Assembly (NCBI RefSeq): GCF_021129215.1
Contig: NZ_JAJOLP010000001.1
Span: 3,596,001 to 3,660,000 of the forward strand
DNA: 64,000 nucleotides
Direction: 5' to 3'
Origin: Agromyces sp. S2-1-8
GTDB lineage: Bacteria; Actinomycetota; Actinomycetes; Actinomycetales; Microbacteriaceae
In this document: positions 57,782-64,000 of the stretch, one piece after another
How the letters are laid out: each line of letters starts with the position of its first letter
Numbering within the stretch: the stretch's first letter is position 1
Made by a program: the position numbers and the translations under genes
Notes under the pieces: generated by a model
Told to the model about the DNA's origin: nothing
The model's database searches: none
Seen by the model: only the letters and a program-made list of their open reading frames with translations

Positions 57782-59527
57782 ATGCCTTCCTTCACGATCG
57801 GCGAGACCGACTTCCTGCTCGACGGAGCACCGTTCCAGGTGATCTCCGGCGCGATGCACTACTTCCGCGTGCACCCCGACCAGTGGGCCGACCGGATTCG
57901 GAAGGCTCGGATGATGGGCCTCAACACCATCGAGACCTACGTGCCGTGGAACGAGCACTCCCCCGAGCGGGGCGCCTTCCGAACCTCCGGCGGCCTCGAC
58001 CTCGCACGCTTCCTCGACCTCGTGCACGAGGCCGGCCTGTTCGCGATCGTGCGCCCCGGCCCGTACATCTGCGCCGAGTGGCACGACGGCGGCCTGCCGG
58101 GATGGCTCACCGCCGACCCGTCCGTGACGCTGCGATCGAGCGATCCCGCGTACCTCGACGCCGTCGGCGAGTACCTCGACGCGGTCTACGACGTCGTCCG
58201 CACCCGCCAGGTGCACGAGGGCGGCCCGGTCGTGCTCGTGCAGATCGAGAACGAGTACGGGGCCTACGGCGACGACGCCGACTACCTGCGGGCGCTCGTC
58301 GAGCGCACCCGCGATGCGGGCATCGGCGTTCCGCTCACGACCGTCGACCAGCCCCTCGACGGCATGCTCGCCCGTGGCGGCCTCGACGAGCTGCACCGCA
58401 CGGGTTCGTTCGGCTCGCGCGCGTCAGAGCGCCTCGCGACGCTGCGACGCCATCAGCCCACCGGCCCGCTCATGTGCTCCGAGTTCTGGTGCGGCTGGTT
58501 CGACAGCTGGGGCGAGCCGCACCACACCACGCCCGCCGCCGACTCGGCCGCGGAGCTCGACACCATGCTCGCCGCGGGCGCCTCGGTCAACATCTACATG
58601 TTCCACGGCGGCACCAACTTCGGGTTCACCTCCGGGGCGAACGACAAGGGCATCTACCGACCCATCGCGACCTCCTACGACTACGACGCCCCGCTCGCCG
58701 AAGACGGCACCCCGACCGAGAAGTACTGGCGCTTCCGCGAGGTCATCGCGAAGTACGCGCCCGTTCCCGACGAGGCTCCCGCCGAGCGCACCGACGCGCC
58801 GGTCATCGACATCGCGCTCGACCGCCGGGCGGCGGTCGGCGACACGGACCTCGTCTGCGACGCGACCTACGAGGGCCTGCCGGATGCCTCCGCCTTCGGC
58901 GCTCCCCGCGGCTTCTCGCACTACGCCGTCGACGTCGATCACGGCGGTCTCCTCGCGTTCTCGGAGGTGCGCGACCGCGCCCACGTCTTCCTCGACGGCG
59001 CCCGGGTCGGAACGATCGACCGCGAGCACGGCGAGCGGGTCATCGCGGTGCCGCGCGCCGGGCGGCTCTCGCTGCTCGTCGAGCATCTCGGCGGGGTCAA
59101 CTACGGCCCGCGCCTCGGCGAGGCGAAGGGGCTCATCGGGCCGGCGACGCTCGACGGGCGGCTGCTCGAGGGCTGGCGTGCCGGCGGACTGGATCTCGGC
59201 ATCGATCGGGTGCGCTCGGCGATCGCCGCCGCCGACCACCGCTCGTCCGCCCCCGTCGTCGGTCCGGCGTTCGCGGCGGGCACCTTCCACCTCGACGCGC
59301 CGAGCGACCTGCACCTCGATACGCGGGCCTGGGGCGCCGGGGTGGCCTGGGTGAACGGCTTCAACCTCGGACGGCACTGGAGCCGCGGACCGCAGCGCAC
59401 CCTCTACGTGCCCGCGCCGCTCGTGCGGGCGGGCGAGAACGAGCTCATCGTGCTCGAACTGTCGGGCCTCGTCTCGGCGACGGCGCGGTTCACCGACCGG
59501 CCCGACCTCGGACCGACCGAGGTCTGA
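57782..59527 (+). CDS. Beta-galactosidase, GH35
   Basis: Predicted 581 residues. GH35 catalytic domain about 5-330: SGAMHYFRVHPDQW, VPWNEH, GPYICAEWHDGGLPGWL, QIENEYG with acid/base Glu158 and CSEFWCGWFDSWG with nucleophile Glu234. C-terminal beta domains end GVAWVNGFNLGRHW. There is no signal peptide: it cleaves terminal beta-galactose inside the cell from imported oligosaccharides. The frame is open to 57722 but that part lies in the terminator; ATG 57782 is preferred. Confidence 0.9.
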   Translation: MPSFTIGETDFLLDGAPFQVISGAMHYFRVHPDQWADRIRKARMMGLNTIETYVPWNEHSPERGAFRTSGGLDLARFLDLVHEAGLFAIVRPGPYICAEWHDGGLPGWLTADPSVTLRSSDPAYLDAVGEYLDAVYDVVRTRQVHEGGPVVLVQIENEYGAYGDDADYLRALVERTRDAGIGVPLTTVDQPLDGMLARGGLDELHRTGSFGSRASERLATLRRHQPTGPLMCSEFWCGWFDSWGEPHHTTPAADSAAELDTMLAAGASVNIYMFHGGTNFGFTSGANDKGIYRPIATSYDYDAPLAEDGTPTEKYWRFREVIAKYAPVPDEAPAERTDAPVIDIALDRRAAVGDTDLVCDATYEGLPDASAFGAPRGFSHYAVDVDHGGLLAFSEVRDRAHVFLDGARVGTIDREHGERVIAVPRAGRLSLLVEHLGGVNYGPRLGEAKGLIGPATLDGRLLEGWRAGGLDLGIDRVRSAIAAADHRSSAPVVGPAFAAGTFHLDAPSDLHLDTRAWGAGVAWVNGFNLGRHWSRGPQRTLYVPAPLVRAGENELIVLELSGLVSATARFTDRPDLGPTEV

Positions 59528-59568
59528 TGAACTCCAGCGGCCCACTGCCGGCACGAGGCATCCGCCCG

Positions 59569-60600
59569 CTATGCGGTGACGCGGGCGGGCCCGGTGCTGT
59601 CGCGCACGACGAGCCGGGTGGGGATCAGGATCTTCTGCCGCTCGACGGCCCCGCCGTCGATGAGCGCGAGCAGCGACTCGGTCGCCTTGCGGCCGACGTC
59701 GTCGAAGTTCTGGTGCACGGTCGTGAGCGCGGGCCAGAAGGCGAGCGCCTCGTCGCTGTCGTCGAACCCGACGACGCTCACGTCGTCGGGCACGCGCAGC
59801 CCCGCCTCGTGCAGGGCGTGCAGCACGCCGAGCGCCATCTGGTCGTTGCCTGCGAAGATCGCGGTCGGCACCTCGCCCGACTCGATGAGCGCGCGGCCGT
59901 GTGCGAGCCCGGAGGCGGCCGACCAGTCGCCGACGAGCACCTCGGGCACCGGCAGTGCGGCCTTCTCGAGCACACGACGATATGCGTCGGCGCGGCGGGT
60001 CGCCGAGTACGAGTTCTGCGGGCCGGAGACGTGCACGATGCGGCGATGGCCGAGGCCGAGCAGATGGTCGAGGGCGAGCCTCGCGCCCTGCTCCTGGTCG
60101 GTGTCGACGATCGTGTACGGCAGTTCGGCGTCGGAGTCGACGATCACGACCGGGAGCCCGGCGGTGATCGTCCACTCGTCGAGCGGACCGACCTCCGCCG
60201 ACATGACGAGGATGATGCCGTCGACCGCCTGCTCCTCGAGCCGGCCGAACGCGCCCGCGACGTCGAGCTGGGTGGGGTCGGCGATCGAGAGCAGGGTCGT
60301 CGTGTAACCGGCCGACTCGGAGGCGACCGTCACGGCGTCGAGCGTGCGCTCGTTGCCGAGCGTGGCCAGGTTGAAGGTCACGAAGCCGATGCTGCGGAAG
60401 CGGCCCGACTTGAGATTGCGAGCTGCGCTGTTCGGACGGTAGCCGAGCTCGCGCATCGAGGCCAGCACACGATCGCGCGTCGACGGCCGTACGTTGTTCT
60501 GCCCGTTCGCCACCCGCGAGACGGTCTGCGCGGACACGCCGGCGTGCGCCGCGACGTCGTTGATCGAGGCTCGGGCGGAAGAATTCGGACCTTGCTTCAT
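59569..60600 (-). CDS. LacI family transcriptional regulator
   Basis: Predicted 343 residues. HTH: ASINDVAAHAGVSAQTVSRVANGQNNVRPSTRDRVLASMRELGYRPN (about 10-56), hinge then periplasmic-binding-protein-like ligand domain (GFVTFNLATLGNER, GIILVMSAEVGPLDEW, VVIVDSDAELPYTIVDTDQEQGARLA, FAGNDQMALGVL). ATG 60600 is used; GTG 60621 is a longer option. A half-site AACGTAAACACT at 60604-60615 lies right next to the start, so it represses itself, and the same motif precedes the GH5 and ABC genes. Confidence 0.9.
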   Translation of the reverse strand: MKQGPNSSARASINDVAAHAGVSAQTVSRVANGQNNVRPSTRDRVLASMRELGYRPNSAARNLKSGRFRSIGFVTFNLATLGNERTLDAVTVASESAGYTTTLLSIADPTQLDVAGAFGRLEEQAVDGIILVMSAEVGPLDEWTITAGLPVVIVDSDAELPYTIVDTDQEQGARLALDHLLGLGHRRIVHVSGPQNSYSATRRADAYRRVLEKAALPVPEVLVGDWSAASGLAHGRALIESGEVPTAIFAGNDQMALGVLHALHEAGLRVPDDVSVVGFDDSDEALAFWPALTTVHQNFDDVGRKATESLLALIDGGAVERQKILIPTRLVVRDSTGPARVTA

Positions 60601-60603
60601 GGC

Positions 60604-60615
60604 AACGTAAACACT
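60604..60615. promoter_or_regulatory. LacI operator half-site next to the lacI start
   Basis: AACGTAAACACT repeats the AACGYAAAC word of sites 45202, 54240 and 54279. It lies 4 bp before the LacI start codon, within the gap to the GH36 gene. Confidence 0.55.
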
Positions 60616-60647
60616 ATCCACAACCGCCCAGCGAGAGGAACCCTCCC

Positions 60648-62912
60648 ATGACCGTCGTCTCAGATTTCGGCCTCCTCCTGCGCTCGGGCGGCGTCGCGCT
60701 CGCGCTGGACGTGCGCGGGGGCGGACTGCCCACGGTGGTGCATTGGGGGCCCGACCTCGGCGATCTCGACGCCGTCGGGTTCGGCGCCCTCGCCGACGCC
60801 GGAATCGCCTCGGTCGCGGCGAGCGAGGTCGACGAGCCGGTGCAGCTCTCGCTGCTTCCCGAGCACAGCCGCGGCTGGCTCGGGCAGCCCGGCATCAGCG
60901 GCTCGCGCGACGGCTCGGCCTGGTCGCCTCGCTTCACCACGACCGGTGCCCGGCTCGACGGGAGGCGGCTCGACGTGCTCGCGGACACCGGGATCGCGTC
61001 GCCCGCCGAGGCTCGCGCCTCGGGACGAACCCTCGTGAGCTGCGGCGCGGGTCGGGTCGTCTTCGAGGCTTCCGACCGGGTGACCGGGCTCGGCCTCGAG
61101 CTCACCGTCGAACTCACCGAGTCGGGCGTCGTGCGATGCCGGGCCGTGCTCGAGAACCTCGAGCCGATGCCCTACCGGCTCGACGAGCTGCTGCTCTGCC
61201 TGCCCGTTCCGCCGTTCGCCGCAGAGACGCTCGACTTCGCGGGCCGCTGGGGCCGCGAGCGCGCAGCGCAGCGGCAGCAGGTCGGCGTCGGCCTGCACCG
61301 TCGCGAGGGACGCCACGGCCGAACCGGCCTCGATGCGGCGACCCTCCTCTTCGCCGGCGAGCCGGGGTTCGGCTTCGCGAGCGGCGAGGTCTGGGGCGTG
61401 CACACCGCGTGGTCGGGCAACCACGTGCACCAGCTCGAACGCGACCTCGGCGGCCGTCAACTGCTCGGCGGCGGCGAACTGCTGCTGCCGGGCGAGATCG
61501 TGCTCGAGCCCGGCGACCGCTATACGAGCCCGTGGGTGTACGGCGTGCACGGCAACGGGCTCGACGAAGCCGCGCGCCGCGTGCACCGGCTGCTGCGCGC
61601 CCGCCGGCAGCACCCGAGATCGCCGCGGCCGGTGACGCTCAACACCTGGGAGGCGGTCTACTTCGACCACGACTTCGACGTGCTCGCCGAGCTCGCCGAG
61701 CTCGCCGCCTCGGTCGGCGTCGAGCGGTTCGTGCTCGACGACGGCTGGTTCGGCGGCCGCCGCAACGACCGCGCGGGCCTCGGCGACTGGACCGTGTCGA
61801 GCGAGGTCTGGCCCGACGGGCTGCATCCGCTCGTCGACCGGGTGCGCGGACTCGGCATGCAGTTCGGCCTCTGGGTCGAGCCCGAGATGGTGAACCCCGA
61901 TTCCGAGCTCGCGCGGAGCCATCCCGAGTGGATCATGTCGGCCCGCGACGGATGGCCCGTCGAGTCGCGCCACCAGCAGGTGCTCGACCTCGCACATCCC
62001 GGCTGCTACGCGCACATCCGCGATGCGCTCGTGGCGCTGCTCGACGAGTACGACATCTCGTACCTGAAGTGGGACCACAATCGAGACCTCGTCGACGCCG
62101 GCTCGGGACCCGGCCGCCGACCCGGCGTGCACCGGCAGACGGCCGCGTTCTACCGGCTCGTCGACGAGTTGAAGGCGCGGTACCCGCACCTCGAGATCGA
62201 GTCGTGCTCGTCGGGGGGCGGCCGGGTCGACCTCGGCGCACTCGAGCGCACCGACCGGGTCTGGATCTCCGACAACAACGATCCGCTCGACCGCGGCGAC
62301 ATCAACCGATGGACGACCCAGCTCGTGCCGCCCGAGCTCATGGGCACCCACATCGCCTCGGCCCGCTCGCACACGACCGGACGCACGCACTCGCTCTCGT
62401 ACCGCGCGATCACGGCGCTGTTCGGCCACCTCGGCATCGAGACCGACCTGCGACGTGCCGACGATGCCGAGCTCGCCGAGCTCGCCGACTGGGTCGCGCT
62501 GCACCGCCGCCACCGGGAGCTGTTGCACGACGGCGACCTCGTGCGCCTCGACCACCCCGACACGTCGCTCGCACTCGAGGGGGTCGTGGCCCACGACCGC
62601 TCGCGCGCGCTCTACGCCTACTCGTCCCGGGCGCGCTCGCCGCTGGCGGGCGCGGGCCGGATCCGGTTGCCCGGGCTCGCGCCGCACCGCGACTACCGTG
62701 TCGAGCCCGTGCGCCTCGGTGAGCAGCCCGATGCCGGCGACCGCCCAGCCTGGTGGGACTCCGGCCGGCTCGTGCTCACCGGCGCGGCCCTCGGTTCGGC
62801 CGGGGTCGCGATGCCGGCGCTGCACCCCGAACAGGCCGTCCTGCTCGAGGTGACCGCCGTCGACGCCGAGGTCTTCGCCGACCTCCCCGGGGGCGACCAG
62901 GGCACCTCGTGA
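60648..62912 (+). CDS. Alpha-galactosidase, GH36
   Basis: Predicted 754 residues. N-terminal beta-sandwich, then the TIM barrel with VLDDGWFGGRRNDRAGLGDW (about 364-383), the nucleophile Asp476 in YLKWDHNRD and the acid/base Asp542 in WISDNNDPLDR. CSSGGGRVDLG is also typical. There is no signal peptide, so the enzyme releases alpha-1,6-galactose inside the cell from raffinose-type or galactomanno-oligosaccharides. Start follows GAGAGGA. The EamA gene overlaps its stop by 4 bp. Confidence 0.95.
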   Translation: MTVVSDFGLLLRSGGVALALDVRGGGLPTVVHWGPDLGDLDAVGFGALADAGIASVAASEVDEPVQLSLLPEHSRGWLGQPGISGSRDGSAWSPRFTTTGARLDGRRLDVLADTGIASPAEARASGRTLVSCGAGRVVFEASDRVTGLGLELTVELTESGVVRCRAVLENLEPMPYRLDELLLCLPVPPFAAETLDFAGRWGRERAAQRQQVGVGLHRREGRHGRTGLDAATLLFAGEPGFGFASGEVWGVHTAWSGNHVHQLERDLGGRQLLGGGELLLPGEIVLEPGDRYTSPWVYGVHGNGLDEAARRVHRLLRARRQHPRSPRPVTLNTWEAVYFDHDFDVLAELAELAASVGVERFVLDDGWFGGRRNDRAGLGDWTVSSEVWPDGLHPLVDRVRGLGMQFGLWVEPEMVNPDSELARSHPEWIMSARDGWPVESRHQQVLDLAHPGCYAHIRDALVALLDEYDISYLKWDHNRDLVDAGSGPGRRPGVHRQTAAFYRLVDELKARYPHLEIESCSSGGGRVDLGALERTDRVWISDNNDPLDRGDINRWTTQLVPPELMGTHIASARSHTTGRTHSLSYRAITALFGHLGIETDLRRADDAELAELADWVALHRRHRELLHDGDLVRLDHPDTSLALEGVVAHDRSRALYAYSSRARSPLAGAGRIRLPGLAPHRDYRVEPVRLGEQPDAGDRPAWWDSGRLVLTGAALGSAGVAMPALHPEQAVLLEVTAVDAEVFADLPGGDQGTS

Positions 62913-63757
62913 GCCCGATCGTGCTCGCCGCGGTGCTCGGCGCCGCGGTGCTCCACGGCACATGGAACGCGATCGCCAAGGCCATCCCCGCGCGCCTGGT
63001 CGCCTCGGCGCTCATCGGTGCCGTCTACCTCGTCGCGGGGGCCGTCGGATGCCTCGTGCTGCCGCCGATCGCGGCGGCGAGCGTGCCGTACCTCATCGCG
63101 TCGGCGATCGCGCAGACGCTCTACCTGGTGCTGCTGACGGCCGCGTACGCGCGCAGCGAGTTCGGTCGCGCGTACCCGCTGACCCGCGGGCTGTCGGTAC
63201 TCGGAATCACGCTCGCCTCGACGACGCTCCTGGGCGAGCGGCTCACCCCCGTGCAGCTGCTCGGCATCGCGGTCGTCGCGCTCTCGCTGCTCTCGCTGTC
63301 GTGGACGCGCGGGGGCGCACCGGGCGACCGGGTCGGCACGCTGCTCATGATCGCGGTCGGCGCGACCGTGACCGTCTACTCGGTGCTCGACGGCATCGGC
63401 GTCCGCGCCTCGGGGCAGCCGCTGGGCTACGCCGCGTGGCTCTTCCTGCTGCAGGGCGCGGCGATCCCGCTCGTGTGCCTCGCCCTCGCCCCCGATCGCC
63501 GGGCGTTCGTGCTGGGGTTGCGCACGCACGCGATGCTCGGGGTGATCGGCGGGGTGATCTCGCTCGCCGCGTACACGATCGTCGTCTGGGCCCAGTCGGT
63601 GGCCCCGCTGGCGGTCGTCTCGGCGCTGCGCGAGACGGGCGTGATCGCCGCGAGTGCGATCGGCTACGTCGTGTTCCGCGAACGGCTCCGGCCGTGGCGC
63701 CTCGTCGCGAGCCTGTGCGCCGTCGCCGGCATCGTGGCGATCCGCGCGGGCGGCTGA
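62909..63757 (+). CDS. EamA/DMT family transporter
   Basis: Predicted 282 residues with about 10 membrane spans in two EamA repeats, including TLYLVLLTAAYARSEFGRAYPLTRGLSVLGITLAS and SALRETGVIAASAIGYVVFRERLRPWR. GTG 62909 lies in GTGA overlapping the alpha-galactosidase stop, so it is co-translated with that enzyme. DMT proteins export metabolites such as amino acids or sugars; whether this one removes galactose is a guess. A hairpin TGACCGCC/GGCGGTCA starts in its stop codon. Confidence 0.85.
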   Translation: MSPIVLAAVLGAAVLHGTWNAIAKAIPARLVASALIGAVYLVAGAVGCLVLPPIAAASVPYLIASAIAQTLYLVLLTAAYARSEFGRAYPLTRGLSVLGITLASTTLLGERLTPVQLLGIAVVALSLLSLSWTRGGAPGDRVGTLLMIAVGATVTVYSVLDGIGVRASGQPLGYAAWLFLLQGAAIPLVCLALAPDRRAFVLGLRTHAMLGVIGGVISLAAYTIVVWAQSVAPLAVVSALRETGVIAASAIGYVVFRERLRPWRLVASLCAVAGIVAIRAGG

Positions 63758-63780
63758 CCGCCCGTCCCGACCGGCGGTCA
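63755..63780. terminator. Terminator between EamA and the convergent cyclase
   Basis: TGACCGCC (63755-63762) and GGCGGTCA (63773-63780) pair over a 10-base loop; the TGA is the EamA stop codon. Confidence 0.65.
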
Positions 63781-63797
63781 CCCGAACCCCGCCGCGG

Positions 63798-64000
63798 TCA
63801 GTCGAACGCGACCGCCCTGACCGGCGCCCCGTCGAGGTCGACGCGCAGCGGGAAGAACCCGATGCGCACCCGCTCGGCGAGCCCCTCGAGCCCGGTGAGG
63901 TTCTCGACGATGAGCCGATCGCTGCCGAGCACGGCCTCGTGCACCGGGAACGCGGTGCCGCCGTCGACCGTCGGGTCGGGGCTCAGGGTGTCGACCGCGA
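63798..64000 (-). CDS. Cyclase family protein (kynurenine formamidase-like), 3' end only
   Basis: Only the C-terminal 66 codons are inside the window; the start lies beyond its right edge. VDTLSPDPTVDGGTAFPVHEAVLGSDRLIVENLTGLEGL is the C-terminal region of the cyclase/KynB-like hydrolases, where FPVH carries a metal-binding His and ENL is conserved. Function cannot be assigned further. Confidence 0.75.
   Translation of the reverse strand, partial: AVDTLSPDPTVDGGTAFPVHEAVLGSDRLIVENLTGLEGLAERVRIGFFPLRVDLDGAPVRAVAFD

Noticed and set aside
56515-60651. 1378-codon open frame over SBP, GH35 and LacI
   Set aside because: Frame shadow; each segment has a recognised protein in another frame or strand.
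1-64000. tRNA, rRNA, riboswitch, insertion sequence, prophage or defence island
   Set aside because: None is recognisable by eye: no cloverleaf-like gaps, no transposase, integrase, restriction or Cas-type proteins; intergenic gaps are mostly under 120 bp.

Overview
The window is about 70% GC, densely packed, and reads as an Actinomycetota chromosome, most probably a Microbacteriaceae (Agromyces-like) soil bacterium. Evidence: strong G/C third positions, many GTG starts, an LAETG cell-wall sorting signal of the class E sortase type, an ECF41/SigJ-type sigma factor, a PopR/ClgR-like clp regulator, SLC13, EI24, DUF2510 and DUF1540 families, and REP palindromes reading GGTCGAG...GTATCGAGACC. The genus is an inference; there is no rRNA, tRNA, integrase or transposase in the window.

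Layout. 1-8.5 kb: AI-2E family exporter (cut by the left edge), MFS drug transporter, lipase maturation factor-like membrane protein, phytoene-dehydrogenase-like oxidoreductase, NUDIX hydrolase, MBL hydrolase, F420-reductase-like oxidoreductase and divergent MarR. 8.5-9.4 kb: a gene-free mosaic of tandem repeats with unit lengths of about 19, 41, 31, 21 and 14 bp. 9.4-11.2 kb: a ClpP gene, an overlapping ClpP paralogue that has lost its catalytic serine, and a convergent PopR/ClgR-like regulator. 11.2-25 kb: DUF1540 protein, small acidic protein, tandem GNAT, a 36-residue membrane protein, NUDIX, sirtuin, coiled-coil protein, PLP enzyme, hydrolases, EI24 protein, methyltransferase, TetR/hydrolase pair, epoxide hydrolase with a WYL regulator. 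25-36 kb: siderophore-interacting protein behind an iron box, a choice-of-anchor-A surface protein, a decayed intradiol dioxygenase, TetR with two tandem hydrolases behind twin palindromes, CGNR regulator/MFS pair, UlaG-like hydrolase, GlxA-type AraC regulator. 36-45 kb: SLC13 permease, ATP-dependent DNA ligase and divergent glycosylase-like protein, a second tandem-repeat patch, aldo/keto reductase, SDR, a frameshifted ECF41 sigma factor.

45-63 kb is a carbohydrate-utilisation region: secreted GH5, secreted GH84 (compositionally foreign and flanked by two identical 30-bp terminators), DUF5054/GH38-like enzyme plus metallophosphoesterase, a two-permease/one-binding-protein ABC importer without an ATPase, GH35 beta-galactosidase, LacI regulator, GH36 alpha-galactosidase and an EamA exporter. 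AACGYAAAC-type operators lie before GH5, in the divergent GH38-like/ABC promoter and before lacI, so one LacI protein probably controls the set. A galactose-decorated mannan or glucomannan is a reasonable substrate guess.

Expression signals: at least 18 genes carry a TANNNT hexamer exactly 6 or 7 bases before the start codon, the signature of leaderless transcripts. In two places the TAG stop of one gene forms the first three bases of the next gene's -10 box. No single dramatic defence or mobile system is present; the most unusual items are the active/inactive ClpP pair with its regulator, the dispersed 31-bp repeat built of TCCACA cores, and a greatly over-represented 9-mer (GAGGCATCC).
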